A stretch of 64,000 nucleotides of DNA, from positions 3,162,001 through 3,226,000 of the forward strand of contig NZ_CP134053.1 in assembly GCF_031583065.1 (NCBI RefSeq), read 5' to 3'. This document shows positions 36,301 through 46,103 of the stretch, in pieces (within the stretch, counting starts at the first letter, position 1; the number at the start of each line of letters is the position of its first letter). Both the position numbers and the translations under genes were made by a program. The notes below the pieces were generated by a model. The model was not told the DNA's origin. It was given only the letters and a program-made list of their open reading frames with translations, and did no database searches. Source of the stretch: Streptomyces sp. CGMCC 4.7035 (GTDB taxonomy: Bacteria; Actinomycetota; Actinomycetes; Streptomycetales; Streptomycetaceae).

Positions 36301-37904
36301 GCGCCGACGAGGGCTTCTTCGACATCGGCGGCGACTCGCTCTCGGCCGTGCGGGTCAACAACCGCGTCGAGCAGCGCTTCGGCGTCCGGCTCCCCCTGCG
36401 AGAGCTGTTCACCGAGCCGACGCCGGCCGCGGTCGCCCGGCGCGTCACCGATGCCCTGACCACCGCCGGCCGGGCGGGCGACGGCGACGGACCACTGACC
36501 GACCCGGTGGCGCCGTCACCGCTCTCGCCGGAGCAGGAGGGGATCTACCTGGCCGAACAGGTGGCGCCGGGCACTGCGGCCTTCCACATCGGCGCCGCGC
36601 TGCTGCTGCGCGGCCCGCTGGACCCGGCGCTGCTGGCGCGCGCGCTCGATCGCGTGGTGGAACGCCAGGAAGCCCTGCGCGTCGGTTTCGTCGAGACCGA
36701 CGAGGGCGTGTGGATGCGCCTGTCCAACCCCGGGCCGGGCCTGCTGCGCGTGCTGCCGGTACCCGAGGAGACGGACTGGGAGACGTTCGCCGCCGAGTTG
36801 TTCCAGGGGGAAATGGCCCGTCCGTTCGACCTGGAGGAGCCGCCGCTGCTGCGTGCGGTGCTGGCTCCGGTCGGCGAGCGGGAGCATGTGCTGGTGCTGG
36901 TCGTGCACCATCTGGTCTGCGACGGCTGGTCCCTGGGCGTGCTGCTGCGGGAGATCTCGGCCGCCTACGCGCTCGACGGCCCGCTGCCCGCTCCCGTGTC
37001 CGGCTATCGCGAGGCGGCGGCCCGATCGCGCGCCCGGCTGGAGGACGGGCGGGCGGCGGGCGACCTGGAATGGTGGCGCGGGGTACGGGAGCGGCACCCC
37101 GTCGGTGAGCCGCTGCCGACCCTGCCCGGCGCTCCGGCCCAGGGCCCCTACCGCCTGGGGCGGCGCACGGTTCGGCTGCCTGCGGACGTGCGCGCCGCGC
37201 TGCTGGAGGCGTGCCCGCGGCTGGGTGTGACCCCGTTCACCCTGCTGGCCACCGTCTTCCAGCTGTCGCTGGCGGCGGCCGGAGTCGACGCGCCGGTGCT
37301 CGGCTTCCCGATGGCCGGGCGCGGCGCACAGGACGAGGACCTGATCGGCTGTTTCGTGCGTACCGGCCTGTTGCCGTCGGCCGTCGGCGCGCCGAGCTTC
37401 GCGGAGGCGGTCGGCGCGGTGCGCGACCACCTGGTGGCCGCGCTGGAGCACGGTGAGGTGTCCGCGGACGCAGCCGGGCGCGGGCCAGAGCCGTACCACG
37501 CCTGGTTCGTGCTGCAGAACACGCCGATGGGGTCCTCCGGTCCCGGCGCCACCACGGTCGAGCCGGTCCCTCAGCTGCCGCCGACCACCAAATTCCGGCT
37601 GTCGCTGGACGTGACCGACACCGGCACGGAGCTGGTGTGCTGGTGGGACTTCGCGCCAGATGTGCTGGGCGAGGAGTTTCCGTACCGCGTGGCCGACGGC
37701 TTCAGCGCGGTGCTGGCAGCGGCTCTGGCAGACCCGGAGGCGGCGCCGGAGGCGCTGCGGGAGGCGGCGGCCGTCCGGCTGGCGCCGGGGGCGCGGCAGC
37801 CGTCCGGACCGCGGTCGGTGTCGCGGCGGCGCCCCTCCCCGGCGACCGGCGGCGCCGGTTGGTACGGCACGCAAGGCCACGATGAGCAAGGAGATGGTTG
37901 TTGA
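30336..37904 (+). CDS. PKS-NRPS 2: KS-AT-ACP-C-A-PCP-C
   Basis: Hybrid protein, 2522 aa, 16 bp after NRPS 1. KS 1-425 with TACSTSLVA (Cys) and EAHGTGTPLGD (His). AT 510-830 with GHSVGE and HAFHS, a malonyl-CoA type. ACP 905-975 carries a PCP-like GGQSL. There is no KR, DH or ER, so the beta-keto group made here should persist. C3 988-1430 (HHLVTDGWS), A3 1452-1955, PCP3 1968-2038 (GGDSLS), and a terminal C4 2058-2480 (HHLVCDGWS). The A3 pocket by eye is DVWNVAMVHK, closest to threonine-type codes (DFWNIGMVHK). The protein ends with a complete C domain, so its acceptor PCP must be on the next protein. Last bases overlap the dioxygenase start. Confidence 0.95.
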   Translation: MDNTIAIVGMSGRFPGSPDVRAFWADLLAGRSGIREPSDQDLAAAGVPAWVREDPAYVRAAGALEGVEEFDAEFFGLTPREAQLMDPQQRLFLECAWHALEDSGHRAGAGLPAAVFGGTGANGYLLYNLAPQPWLRDPAHEYSVLLGNDKDYLATRTSYRLGLAGPSVTVQTACSTSLVAVAMACQSLLDFQCDLALAGGSSVVVPHHVGYLHQESGIASPDGVCRPFDAGANGTVRGSGAAVVVLKRLEDAMADGDNVHAVIRGWAVNNDGAAKTGFTAPSVGRQAEVIALAHQLAEVGPESIGFVEAHGTGTPLGDLIEVEALRQVFDGAGGRCALGSVKAGVGHLDAASGVTGLIKAALAVKHGVVPPTLNFRRANPALGLERSRFFVNTEAVDWPVPGGPRRAGVSSLGIGGTNAHVVVEQPPAPQERAGAVADEVPVLLPLSARTPQALRHAADRLADRLEADGGLLADVAHTLVTGRVQFDARTHVVAASAKEAVVALATAGDPPADGASSRPLVMMFPGQGAQHPGMAASLYRSQPVVRQVVDECAEQLRPELGLDLREMMFAAPDGPEAGREGGAATLLERTEYTQPALFTVGYALARLWESWGVLPDVMAGHSVGEFVAACLSGVLEPGDALRLVALRGRLLAAQPAGGMLSVALADGELRRRLPRGVVVAAVNAPRQCTVAGTAAEVEALATALAADGVHVSRVRTSHAFHSPLVEGAVEPFRRAVAQVRLLPPSRPFVSSVTGAPITDAQATDPGYWARQLVAPVRWHRALRTAAGSRAVLLEAGPGQSLGALARLGLDPEAGHVVASTLPRPGGDERRAVLEAAGLLWGAGVTVDLAAVNGTAGRRVSLPGYPFQRKRHWIDAPAQGREGAVAGAPREEPAEAAGPGGELDPAAVRSAVDRAWAEVLLGVEPAADDNFFAQGGQSLVAVQLLSRISQSVKARLPLRLIFDHPTPRGLATAVTAEALRGASRPDLPIAPVDRGGPLVLSPAQERLWIIEQLEPGGSAYNVPQTLMLDGVLDHAALERCFTALVARHEALRTRLAAHGDAVVQVVGEPYQVSVPVFEADGGAADAEAAVRELALTEIGRPFDLLEGPLLRAALIRLAPERHLLVVTVHHLVTDGWSFLVLTRELIELYDAFGSGREPDLPPVPLQAADHAAWQRELVEGDHLAEQSAFWSEYLQGATTVLELPVDRPRPPIQRHRGRRHRIHVPADLARELSALSGKRGTTLFATLLALFAGLLHVHTGSRDFLVATPVAGRDRAELEEIVGYLVNTVVVRADLEGVESAAELVDRVSGSALKALSNPDVPFDRVVRSAAVDRPLDRNPLAQVMFTLENRVNEEVRLAGLELTPFELDPGTAQFDLSLTVQEQEDGLGGWFEYDEELFAADTVERLAEHYLEVLRRAAADPEQRLAELVRVPDAVRRLLTEVWNTGAERPVPNTSLVDLFAAAAAEHADRPAVVDGENTWSYRELNAAAARIAGALAARGTVPGDRVGVLLERGADLIATVLGVLRTGAAYVPLDPTHPAERLGHALSDSGARLVVTQRSLLESRPLGGATAVLVDSPEVTDRATDFTPPEVPAGAPAYVIYTSGSTGRPKGVEVSHHSVVRLLTGTRRHFDFGPQDVFAQFFSHAFDVSVWEIFGALCHGARLVTVPYWTTRDPRALVRLLSEQGVTVLNQTPSAFQSLIEAATGPARDPLALRAVVLAGENLDVATLSPWFRLHGDQLPEIVNMYGITETTVHTTYRRITLADLRAAVGSPIGVALPDLRIRLLDPDGALVPVGATGEICVGGPGLAEQYVNLPELTAQRFVPDPYDDRPDARLYRSGDLARYDGAGELYYLGRADHQVQIRGFRVEPGEVQTVLARHPGLSGALVVAAEAPNGGAELIGYPVPLPGGRVPDGDELRGFLRARLPEYMVPRHFVAIERIPLTANGKVDRRALPAPSREPGAVRRAGTPVEAEVCAVWREVLGLETVGADEGFFDIGGDSLSAVRVNNRVEQRFGVRLPLRELFTEPTPAAVARRVTDALTTAGRAGDGDGPLTDPVAPSPLSPEQEGIYLAEQVAPGTAAFHIGAALLLRGPLDPALLARALDRVVERQEALRVGFVETDEGVWMRLSNPGPGLLRVLPVPEETDWETFAAELFQGEMARPFDLEEPPLLRAVLAPVGEREHVLVLVVHHLVCDGWSLGVLLREISAAYALDGPLPAPVSGYREAAARSRARLEDGRAAGDLEWWRGVRERHPVGEPLPTLPGAPAQGPYRLGRRTVRLPADVRAALLEACPRLGVTPFTLLATVFQLSLAAAGVDAPVLGFPMAGRGAQDEDLIGCFVRTGLLPSAVGAPSFAEAVGAVRDHLVAALEHGEVSADAAGRGPEPYHAWFVLQNTPMGSSGPGATTVEPVPQLPPTTKFRLSLDVTDTGTELVCWWDFAPDVLGEEFPYRVADGFSAVLAAALADPEAAPEALREAAAVRLAPGARQPSGPRSVSRRRPSPATGGAGWYGTQGHDEQGDGC

Positions 37905-38974
37905 TGAGCCCGCAGTTCTCTCGTTCCGGAACGGTGCGCCAGGTCGTACGGTCGGCCACCGGTCCCGACGCCGTTACGGTGGAACCGCTGTTCGCGGAGG
38001 GCGGCCTGCCGATGGTGGTACGGCCCAAGGAGGCCGGCGCCGACCTGGTGTCCCTGGCCACTGTGCAGAAGAAGTGGCTCGCGGACCTGCTGCTGGAGCA
38101 TCGCGCGTTGCTGTTCCGGGACTGGCAGATCTCGGAGGCGGCCGCGTTCCACCGCTTCGTGGAGGCGGTCTCCGACGGCGAGCCGCTCCAGTACCGGGAT
38201 CGGTCCACGCCCCGGGAGGAGGTGGGCGACAACGTCTATCTCTCGACGACGTACCCGGCGGCCGAGCGGATCGAGCTGCATAACGAGGGTACGTACTGGA
38301 CGGCGTGGCCGCAGAAGCTGTTCTTTTGCTGCGTGACCGCCCCGACGGTCGGCGGTGAGACGCCGATCGCGGACAACCGCCGGATCAAGGAACGCATACC
38401 GGCCCCCCTGCGCGAACGGCTGGAGCGGTCCGGAGTGCGCTACGTGCGCAACTACAACAGCGGATTCGGGCTCACCTGGCAGGAGGCGTACCAGACGTCC
38501 TCGCGCGAGGAGGTGGACCGCTACGCAGCGGAGAACGACACCGTCACCGAATGGCTGGACGAGGACCACCTGCGCACCGTCCAGATCCGCCCGGCGGTGC
38601 GCCCGCACCCGGTGACCGGCGAGCGGATGTGGTTCAACCACGCCGCGTTCTTCCACGTCTCCAGCCGCGACCCGCAGACGCGAGAGGCGCTGGTGGAGGC
38701 GCTGGGCGAGGACGGGCTTCCCTTCACCACCGCCCACGGCGACGGATCCCCGCTGGCGGACGAGGACGTGCGGATCATCAACGAGGCCTACCTCGCGGAG
38801 GAGGTTGCCTTCCGTTGGGAGGCAGGTGACGTGCTGCTGCTGGACAACATGTCGGTGGCGCACGCCCGCCGGCCCTACGAAGGCGATCGCAAGATCCTGG
38901 TCGCGATGACCGACCCTGTCCACGGCGAGGCCTTCGAGCCGACCGCCCCCGTCAGCGATGTGGAGGAGCGGTGA
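37904..38974 (+). CDS. TauD/SyrP-like Fe(II)/2-oxoglutarate dioxygenase
   Basis: Non-haem iron oxygenase, 356 aa. The metal motif is HNEGTYW (His-x-Glu, as in SyrP-type NRPS hydroxylases rather than His-x-Asp), with the distal His in VAHARRPYEG and the 2-oxoglutarate-binding Arg in the same segment. LFFCCVTAPTVGGETPIADN is the typical central stretch. SyrP-type enzymes beta-hydroxylate amino acids bound to carrier proteins. The start codon ATG at 37904 shares one base with the previous stop and has AAGGAG ten bases before; the stop overlaps the next GTG by four bases. Its place between the two NRPS genes suggests action on the residue loaded by the first module of NRPS 3. Confidence 0.9.
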   Translation: MSPQFSRSGTVRQVVRSATGPDAVTVEPLFAEGGLPMVVRPKEAGADLVSLATVQKKWLADLLLEHRALLFRDWQISEAAAFHRFVEAVSDGEPLQYRDRSTPREEVGDNVYLSTTYPAAERIELHNEGTYWTAWPQKLFFCCVTAPTVGGETPIADNRRIKERIPAPLRERLERSGVRYVRNYNSGFGLTWQEAYQTSSREEVDRYAAENDTVTEWLDEDHLRTVQIRPAVRPHPVTGERMWFNHAAFFHVSSRDPQTREALVEALGEDGLPFTTAHGDGSPLADEDVRIINEAYLAEEVAFRWEAGDVLLLDNMSVAHARRPYEGDRKILVAMTDPVHGEAFEPTAPVSDVEER

Positions 38975-41900
38975 GCGAGGACATCGCGGGGTACCGGACC
39001 TCGCCGGCCCAGCGGCACCTGCACCGGCTGCGGTCGGCGCTGCGGGGCGCCGACCCGTTCACCGTCCGGATCGCCGCCACGCTGCCGGCCGGGCACGAAC
39101 CGGACCAGCTACGGAAGGCGCTGCTGGAGCAGGCGGCCGTGCACGAGGCCCTCCGCACCCGGGTACGCGCGGCGGGCGGTGCAGGAGTTCCGGTACAGGT
39201 CATCGCGGACGAGCCGGAGCTCGACGCGCCGAGCGCGGCGGGCGGGACAGCGGCGCTGTCGCTTGCCGCAACCGGGCTTCCCGGCGGCAGTTGGCGGGTG
39301 GAGCTGGCGGCAGACCCTGCGGTCGCCGACGCGGCCACCCTGGTGGGGCTGCTCGGTGCGGCACTCGGCGCGGGGGCCGGTCCGGAGGAGGACCCGGTCC
39401 AGTACGCGGACGTGGCGGAGTGGTTCCAGCAGTTGCTGGAGGACCCGGAGAGCGCGGCGGCGCGGGACCGCTGGCGCCGCCTGACGGCCGCCGCGGGGGC
39501 GGAGCCGGAGCTGCCGCTCGGCGCGGGCGAGGCGTCGGGATTCCGGCCCGAGGACGTCTGCGTGGTGCTCGACCCGGCCGCCTCCCGGCTCGTCGCGGAG
39601 CGTGCGGACGAACTGGGCTGCACGGAGGCGGCGTTGATCACCGCGGCCTGGGCCGTGGTGGTGGCCGGCGGCGCGCAGGAGCTGCCGGTGCGGTTGGGTG
39701 TGGCCGTCTCGGGCCGGTGCTCGGCGGAGCTGCGCGACGCTGTCGGACCGTACGACCGCACCGTACCGGTCACTGTCGCGGTGCGGTGCGAGGAGGACGC
39801 CGGCACCATGGTGCGGGCTGTGGACGCGGCGCTGCGGCAGGCGGCCGAGGATGTCGACCTCTTCCACTGGGAGGCTGTGTCATCAGCCGGTGCGGAGGCG
39901 TACTGCCGTTACGCGGCCGGATACCTGGACGTCTCGGCACTGTCCGTGGACGGCACGGCCGCCGACGTGGCCGTGACTGACGTCTCCGACCGGTACGACC
40001 TGCGCCTACTCGCGGTGCGGCACGCCTCCGATCGGCTCGAACTACGCCTCGGCCACGACACGTTGCGGTGCGAGCCGTATGTCGCCGCCCTGCTGGCGGC
40101 CCGCGCCGCCTCCGTCCTCGCGGCGCTCTGCGCGAAGGACGGCACCGCGGTCCGGGACCTGCCGCGCAGCACCGCGCACGACGCGGAGCTTCTCGCCCTG
40201 CACGGGACGGGCCCGGAACAGCCCGACAGTGAGGAGACCGTGCTCGATCTGATCCGGCAGCACGTCCTCGCCACCCCGGTGGCCCCGGCGGTGGTCCACC
40301 GCGACGGGATCCTGGACTACGCGGAGCTGGACGCGGCCGCCGACGCCCTGGCCGGGGCCCTGCGCTCGGCCGGCTGCGTTCCGGGCAGCCGGGTGGCGCT
40401 CTGCGTGGACCGCGGCCCACTGCTGCCGGTGGCGGTACTTGCTGTGCTGCGCTGCGGCGCAGCGTACATACCGCTGGACCGGCGCAACCCGGCGGAGCGG
40501 CTGGCGGAATCGGCGGCCGACGCCGGCGCAGCCGTGCTGCTGGCCGACGACAACGGCCGCACGGTGCTGGCGGATCTGCTCCCCGGCCTGCCCGTGGTCG
40601 CCCCCGAGGCGGCCCTGGCCGGCGGTCTCGGGGAGGCGGTCGCGATCGCTCCCGACAGCACCGCCTACGTGATCTTCACCTCCGGTTCCACCGGGCGCCC
40701 CAAGGGCGTCGAGGTCACGCACCGCAACCTGGCCCACTCCACCCGGGCCCGTCTGGAGGTCTACGGGTCCGACGGCGACCGCACCGCGCTGCTGATCCCT
40801 ACCGTCGCCTTCGACAGCTCGGTCGCGGTGCTCTTCGGCACCCTGTGCGCGGGCGGCTGCCTGGTGGTACCGGCAGACGACGAGGCCGGCGACCCGACCG
40901 CGCTGGCTCGGCTGGCCGTCGAACACCGGGTGACGGACCTGCTGTGCGTCCCGTCGCTGTACCGCGCGTTGCTGGAGGAGTTCGCCGCGGGCGACAGCCC
41001 GGAGCTGCGCCGCGCGGTCGTCGCCGGCGAGGAGTGCACTGCGACGCTGGTCGAGCGGCACCATGAACTGCTGCCTGGGGCAGCCCTGTTCAATGAGTAC
41101 GGGCCCACCGAGGCCACCGTCTGGTGCACCGTGCAGCGGGTCGCTCCCAGCGCCGGCCGGGTACCGATCGGCCGCCCCACGCCGGGCACCCGGCTGTACG
41201 TCCTGGACGCCGGAGGCACGCAGGTGCCCTTCGGCGCCCGGGGTGAGCTGTACGTCGGCGGTCCCGGTGTCGCGGCCGGCTACACCGGCCGTCCCGACCT
41301 GAGCGCGGAGCGCTTCCTGCCCGACCCGTTCAGCCCCGCCCCCGGGGCGCGGGTCTACCGCACCGGCGACCTGGTGCGCCACCGGGCCGACGGCGCCCTG
41401 GAGTTCCTGGGCCGCACCGACCGCCAGGTCAAGATCCGCGGCTTCCGGGTGGAGCTGGAGGAGATCGAGAGCCGGCTCGCGGCGCAGCCCGGCGTGGTCG
41501 CGGCGGCTGTGGTGGACCGCGCCGACGCGTCCGGCTCCGTGAAGCTGGCGGCCTACGCCGTGCTCACGGCGCCGGCCACCGGCGAGTCGGTGGGTGCCGC
41601 ACTTTCCCGGGCGCTTCCGTCCCACATGGTGCCCTCCGTCACCGCGCTGCCCGAACTGCCGTCCCTGCCCAACGGGAAGGTGGACCTGGCTGCGTTGCGG
41701 CGGCTCGCCCCTGCCCTCGCGGCCACCGAGTACGTCGCTCCGCGCGACCCGGTCGAGCAGGCGCTGGCCGAGGTCTGGCAGCAGGTGCTGGACACCGAAC
41801 GCGTGGGCGTGCAGGACAACTTCTTCGACCTCGGCGGCGACTCCATCCGCGTCGTCCAGGTGCGGACGAGGGCCCGACAGCGCGGCCTGCTCGTCCAGGT

Positions 41901-44900
41901 CACCGACCTGCTGCGGTATCCGACGATCGAGGCTCTCGCGCCGTTGGCCGCCACCGTGCCGGCGGAATCCGGCGAACGGCCCGGCGACACGCGACCGCGG
42001 CTGCTGCCCGAGAGCGTCCTGCAGGAGCTGCCCGAGGAGGTGGAGGAGGCCCTGCCGCTCTCCGCCCTCCAGGCGGGCATGCTCTTCCACACCGCCTACG
42101 AGCACGGCGAAAAACTGCTGTACCACGACGTAACGACGCTGCGCCTGCGGTCCGACCTCGATCCGGCGGCCTTCGAGGCGGCCGTCGGCGAGGTCTGCCG
42201 GCGGCACGCGATGCTGCGGGTGGGCTTCGACCTGGCGCACCCCGCCGGGCCGCTGCAACTGGTGCACCATGAGGTTCCCACCCCATTGCGCGTGGCCGAC
42301 CTGCGGTCGGAGACACCGGCACGGCAGCGCGAGCTGGTGGACGCCGACGTCGAGCGGGAGCGCACGACACCCTTTGTCCTGGAGCGGGCGCCGCTGGTGC
42401 GTTTCACCGTGCACCTGCTCGCCGAGGGCGAGTTCCAGCTGACCCTCGCCGTGCACCACGCGGTGCTGGACGGCTGGAGCGTCACTGTCCTGCTGGCGGA
42501 CCTGATGGACTGCTACGAGCACGCCCTCGACCCGTCCCGCCCCGGCCCGGACGCCGCCCCCGCGGCCTCCTACGCCCGGTTCCTCGAACTGGAGCTGGCG
42601 GCACTGAGCGGTCCGGACGCCGATTGGTGGGAGCGCAGGACCGAGGATCTGCCCGCCGCCCGGCTCGGCGGCAGCGGCCTGTCGGACGGCGCGGGTGAAC
42701 GGCGGACCGGCGCCGAGCTCCCTGCGGAGACGTGCGACGCACTGCGCCGGGTCGCGGCGCGGGCGGGCGTTCCGCTCAAGAGCGCGCTGCTCGCCGTCCA
42801 CCTGAAGGTGCTGGCGGCCATGACCGGACGCGATGACGTCGTCACGGGCATGGTCACCAACTGCCGCCCGGAAGACGAGGACGGCTCCGACGCGATGCTG
42901 GGTCTGTTCCTCAACACCCTTCCGCTGCGCACCGTGTTGCCGCGCGGAAACTGGTTGGAGCTGCTGGGCCACGTCTTCGCCGAGGAGCGGGAGATGCTCC
43001 CGCACCGCTGGTACCCGATGAGCCGGATCCGGCGGGCCGGGGAGTCCGGCACACTTTTCGAGGCCGCGTTCAACTACGTGCACTTCCATCGCTACGGCGA
43101 ACTGGCCACCCGCCGGGGGCTCGAGGTGGTGGAGGCCCGCTTCCACGGCGACACCAACCTGCCGCTCATGACGGACTTCATCCAGGACCCGGCGAGCGGG
43201 CGGATCGAGCTGTCGATCGCCTTCGACCCGTCCCGCTACAGCCTGTCGTTCGCCGAGGCGATGGTCGCCCGCTACCTGACCGCCCTTGCCGCGCTCACCA
43301 CCGCGCCCGACCTCCCGCACACTGCCGGCGACCTGCTCTCCGCGGCCGAACATGCGCGGCTCGCCGACGCCGGACGCGGCTCCCGGCCGGACATGCCGGT
43401 GCAGGCCCTGGTGCCGCGGCTGGCGGCCGCCCTGGCCGAACACCGCAACCGCACGGCCGTCGAGACGGCCGGGGAACGGCTGAGCTACCGCGAACTGGCA
43501 CACGCCGCACGGGACTTCGGCGCGGGGGCACGCAGGGCCCTGACCGGTTCCCGTCCCGGTTGCGGGGACGAGCCGACCGTGGCTCTGCTGCTGCCGCGCG
43601 GCACCGGTCTTGTCACCGCCGCCGTCGGCTGTCTGCTGGCGGGCGTGCCCTTCGTGGTGTGCGACCCGGCCCAGGGGCCGGAGAGGCTGCGGGACATGCT
43701 GGCCGACGCCCGCGCCGGGCTGGTGGTCGCCGCCGAGCCGCAGCGGCAGGCGGCAGCACTCCCGCCTGGAGTGCCGTGCCGCACGCCGCAGGAACTGGGC
43801 GTCGACGGTGGGACCGGGCCGGACGCCGAGCCGCGCCCCGGAGATCTCGCCTACCTGGTCTTCACCTCTGGCAGCAGCGGCCGCCCGAAGCCGGTGGCGG
43901 TGCCGCACGGCGCGCTGGCCAACCGGCTCGACTGGTCGCAGCGCGCCTACCCGCTCCGCCCGGACGACCGGGTCCTGGCGCTGGCCGCTCCGGTGTTCGA
44001 CTTCGCGGTCTGGGAGATGCTCGCACCGCTGCTGTCAGGGGCCAGCGTGATCACGGCGCCCGACCTCAAGGAGAGCACCGCCGGCCTCGGCGCGCTGCTG
44101 CGGGAGACCGGGGCGACGGTAGCCCACCTCGTCCCGTCACTGATCGGCGGACTGCTCGACGAGCCCGGGCCCGCCGACGGCAGTGCGCTGCGACTGCTGC
44201 TGGTGGGCGGCGAGGCTTTCCCGGCCCGCTTGCTGGAGGAGCTGCGTGCGGCACTGCCGTGCGAGGTGATCCATCAGTACGGCCCCGCGGAGGCCGCGAT
44301 CGACGCCACCTTCCACCGAGCGACGGCCTCGTCCGCGCCGGCCGGCGGCTCGGGCACGGTGCCGATCGGCCGTCCGATCGACAACGTGGTGGTGCACCTG
44401 CTCGGGGACAACCTGCTGCCGGTGCCTCCCGGCTGCGCGGGCGAGCTGTTCATCGGCGGCGAGGCCACCGCCCGCGGTTACCACAGCCAACCGGGCCGTA
44501 CCGCCGGAGCGTTCCTGCCCGACCCGTACGCCGGGATGCCGGGCGCCCGCATGTACCGCACCGGCGACCTGGCACGGCTGCTGCCGGACGGCTCGCTGGA
44601 GTTCCTGGGCCGCACCGACGACCAGATCCAGGTCAACGGTGTACGGGTGGAGCCGGGCGAGATCGAGGCGGCGCTGCTGGCCGGCGGGCTCCTCGCGGAG
44701 GCGGCAGTCGTCGCCCGGGCGACGGATCACGGCGGGACGCGGCTGGTCGCGCACGTCGTTCCGCGGGACGGCGTGCCGTTCTCGGCCGACGAGGTGCTGG
44801 CCGGCCTCGCCGGCCTGCCCGACGCGCTGCGCCCGGCACTGGCCGTCGCACACGCGGAGCTGCCCCGCACGTCGAGCGGGAAGGTCGACCGGCTGTCCCT

Positions 44901-46041
44901 GCGCACGGCCGAGCTGCCCGAACAGCCGCGCGGGCCCCGGGCCGCGGCGGCCACGGAGTTGGAGGAACGCCTCGGCGCGCTGTGGTCGCAGGTCCTCGGC
45001 GATCCCGGCCTTGGAGTGGAGGACGACTTCTTCGCCCTCGGGGGCGACTCCATCGCCGCGCTCCAACTGGTGGCCCGGGCGCGACGGGACGGCATCGCGA
45101 TGACCGCCCGGTCGTTGTACGCGAACCGCACCGTCCGGTCGCTGGCCCGGTCGCTGGCCCCGGCTCGGTCCTCGGCGGACGGTCCGCGCGAGCGGTCGCG
45201 GGGGCCGGCACTGGTGGCGCTGCGCGGCGACGGCGGCGGAGCGCCGTTCTTCTGCGTCCACGCCAGCAACGGCTCGGCCACGCCGTACGTGCCGCTGGCC
45301 GGTGCCCTGTCGCGCCCGCGGCCGTTCTTCGGCCTCGATGCGGAAGGGCTGTCGCCGGACGGTCCGGAGCTCGCCTCGGTGCCGGCCCTCGCCGCCCACT
45401 ACCTGGCCCAGGTGCGGGCCGAGCAGCCGCAGGGACGGCCCTACCTGCTGGGCGGGTGGTCGACGGGTGCCGCCGTCGCGTTCGAGATGGCCGCGCAACT
45501 GCGGGCGGGCGGAGAGCGGGTGGCCGCGCTCGTGCTGTTCGATCCGGCGGCTCCGCCTGCGCTGGACGCGCCGCCGGAGTCGGCGGAGCTGCTGTGGCTG
45601 TTCCTGCGCGACCTGGCAGGTCTGGCCGGCCGACCCGTGCCGCCCCTCGCGGTGGAGGACTTGCGGGGGCTCGGTCCGGACACGCAGCGGGAGGCCGTGC
45701 TGAGGACGGTGCGGACGGCCGGCCTGGTGCCGGACGACGTGCTGGAGGAGGTGGCCACGCGTCTGGGCCTCTTCCGCTCGCTGGTCTCCGCCGCTGCGGT
45801 CTGGCGGCCCGGGGCCTACGACGGTCCGCTGACCGTGCTCACGGCGGGCGCCGGGGACCCGGCCGAACGGATCGCCGCCTGGCGCTGCCTGACCACCGGC
45901 GCCTTCGAGGCACGGCCGGTGGACGGCGACCACCACGGCATGCTGAGACGACCCGCCGTCGACGGTCTGGCCGCCCTGCTGGACCGCTGCCTGGAAGGGC
46001 TGCCCCTCGGCACGGGGGAGGGCGGGGGTTCGGCAGGGTAG
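38971..46041 (+). CDS. NRPS 3: C*-A-PCP-C-A-PCP-TE
   Basis: Terminal synthetase, 2356 aa. Residues 1-410 fold like a condensation domain ([14 protein letters not shown] start; WFQQLLED and [11 protein letters not shown] mid-domain) but the HHxxxDG motif is replaced by ADPAVADAA, so it should be inactive. A4 420-917, PCP4 920-990 (GGDSIR), C5 1010-1450 (HHAVLDGWS), A5 1474-1985, PCP5 1993-2063 (GGDSIA), TE 2077-2350 with GWSTG and a C-terminal GDHHGML His. A4 pocket by eye is DSALVAEVWK, which I cannot assign. A5 is DFWHLGQIDK, nearest to serine (DVWHLSLIDK), with the A5 motif changed to YGPAE. The previous protein ends in an active C4, which probably condenses onto PCP4. The TE releases the chain by hydrolysis or cyclisation. 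Confidence 0.95.
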   Translation: MSEDIAGYRTSPAQRHLHRLRSALRGADPFTVRIAATLPAGHEPDQLRKALLEQAAVHEALRTRVRAAGGAGVPVQVIADEPELDAPSAAGGTAALSLAATGLPGGSWRVELAADPAVADAATLVGLLGAALGAGAGPEEDPVQYADVAEWFQQLLEDPESAAARDRWRRLTAAAGAEPELPLGAGEASGFRPEDVCVVLDPAASRLVAERADELGCTEAALITAAWAVVVAGGAQELPVRLGVAVSGRCSAELRDAVGPYDRTVPVTVAVRCEEDAGTMVRAVDAALRQAAEDVDLFHWEAVSSAGAEAYCRYAAGYLDVSALSVDGTAADVAVTDVSDRYDLRLLAVRHASDRLELRLGHDTLRCEPYVAALLAARAASVLAALCAKDGTAVRDLPRSTAHDAELLALHGTGPEQPDSEETVLDLIRQHVLATPVAPAVVHRDGILDYAELDAAADALAGALRSAGCVPGSRVALCVDRGPLLPVAVLAVLRCGAAYIPLDRRNPAERLAESAADAGAAVLLADDNGRTVLADLLPGLPVVAPEAALAGGLGEAVAIAPDSTAYVIFTSGSTGRPKGVEVTHRNLAHSTRARLEVYGSDGDRTALLIPTVAFDSSVAVLFGTLCAGGCLVVPADDEAGDPTALARLAVEHRVTDLLCVPSLYRALLEEFAAGDSPELRRAVVAGEECTATLVERHHELLPGAALFNEYGPTEATVWCTVQRVAPSAGRVPIGRPTPGTRLYVLDAGGTQVPFGARGELYVGGPGVAAGYTGRPDLSAERFLPDPFSPAPGARVYRTGDLVRHRADGALEFLGRTDRQVKIRGFRVELEEIESRLAAQPGVVAAAVVDRADASGSVKLAAYAVLTAPATGESVGAALSRALPSHMVPSVTALPELPSLPNGKVDLAALRRLAPALAATEYVAPRDPVEQALAEVWQQVLDTERVGVQDNFFDLGGDSIRVVQVRTRARQRGLLVQVTDLLRYPTIEALAPLAATVPAESGERPGDTRPRLLPESVLQELPEEVEEALPLSALQAGMLFHTAYEHGEKLLYHDVTTLRLRSDLDPAAFEAAVGEVCRRHAMLRVGFDLAHPAGPLQLVHHEVPTPLRVADLRSETPARQRELVDADVERERTTPFVLERAPLVRFTVHLLAEGEFQLTLAVHHAVLDGWSVTVLLADLMDCYEHALDPSRPGPDAAPAASYARFLELELAALSGPDADWWERRTEDLPAARLGGSGLSDGAGERRTGAELPAETCDALRRVAARAGVPLKSALLAVHLKVLAAMTGRDDVVTGMVTNCRPEDEDGSDAMLGLFLNTLPLRTVLPRGNWLELLGHVFAEEREMLPHRWYPMSRIRRAGESGTLFEAAFNYVHFHRYGELATRRGLEVVEARFHGDTNLPLMTDFIQDPASGRIELSIAFDPSRYSLSFAEAMVARYLTALAALTTAPDLPHTAGDLLSAAEHARLADAGRGSRPDMPVQALVPRLAAALAEHRNRTAVETAGERLSYRELAHAARDFGAGARRALTGSRPGCGDEPTVALLLPRGTGLVTAAVGCLLAGVPFVVCDPAQGPERLRDMLADARAGLVVAAEPQRQAAALPPGVPCRTPQELGVDGGTGPDAEPRPGDLAYLVFTSGSSGRPKPVAVPHGALANRLDWSQRAYPLRPDDRVLALAAPVFDFAVWEMLAPLLSGASVITAPDLKESTAGLGALLRETGATVAHLVPSLIGGLLDEPGPADGSALRLLLVGGEAFPARLLEELRAALPCEVIHQYGPAEAAIDATFHRATASSAPAGGSGTVPIGRPIDNVVVHLLGDNLLPVPPGCAGELFIGGEATARGYHSQPGRTAGAFLPDPYAGMPGARMYRTGDLARLLPDGSLEFLGRTDDQIQVNGVRVEPGEIEAALLAGGLLAEAAVVARATDHGGTRLVAHVVPRDGVPFSADEVLAGLAGLPDALRPALAVAHAELPRTSSGKVDRLSLRTAELPEQPRGPRAAAATELEERLGALWSQVLGDPGLGVEDDFFALGGDSIAALQLVARARRDGIAMTARSLYANRTVRSLARSLAPARSSADGPRERSRGPALVALRGDGGGAPFFCVHASNGSATPYVPLAGALSRPRPFFGLDAEGLSPDGPELASVPALAAHYLAQVRAEQPQGRPYLLGGWSTGAAVAFEMAAQLRAGGERVAALVLFDPAAPPALDAPPESAELLWLFLRDLAGLAGRPVPPLAVEDLRGLGPDTQREAVLRTVRTAGLVPDDVLEEVATRLGLFRSLVSAAAVWRPGAYDGPLTVLTAGAGDPAERIAAWRCLTTGAFEARPVDGDHHGMLRRPAVDGLAALLDRCLEGLPLGTGEGGGSAG

Positions 46042-46058
46042 CGCGAGGATGCCCGTAC

Positions 46059-46101
46059 GGGGCCCGCCAACCTGAGCGGTCGGGCGGGCCCCTGCAGTTT
46101 T
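46059..46101 (+). terminator. Strong intrinsic terminator closing the NRPS cluster
   Basis: GGGGCCCGCC (46059-46068) and GGCGGGCCCC (46083-46092) form a perfect 10 bp stem with a 14-base loop, followed by TGCAGTTTTAT. It begins 17 bp after the NRPS 3 stop and gives a firm right edge to the cluster transcript. Confidence 0.88.
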
Positions 46102-46103
46102 AT

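Noticed and set aside
14735-46041. One merged pathway in which YcaO/SagB modify the NRPS product
   Set aside because: YcaO enzymes act on ribosomal peptides, a candidate precursor is present, and base composition and a stem-loop separate the two blocks.
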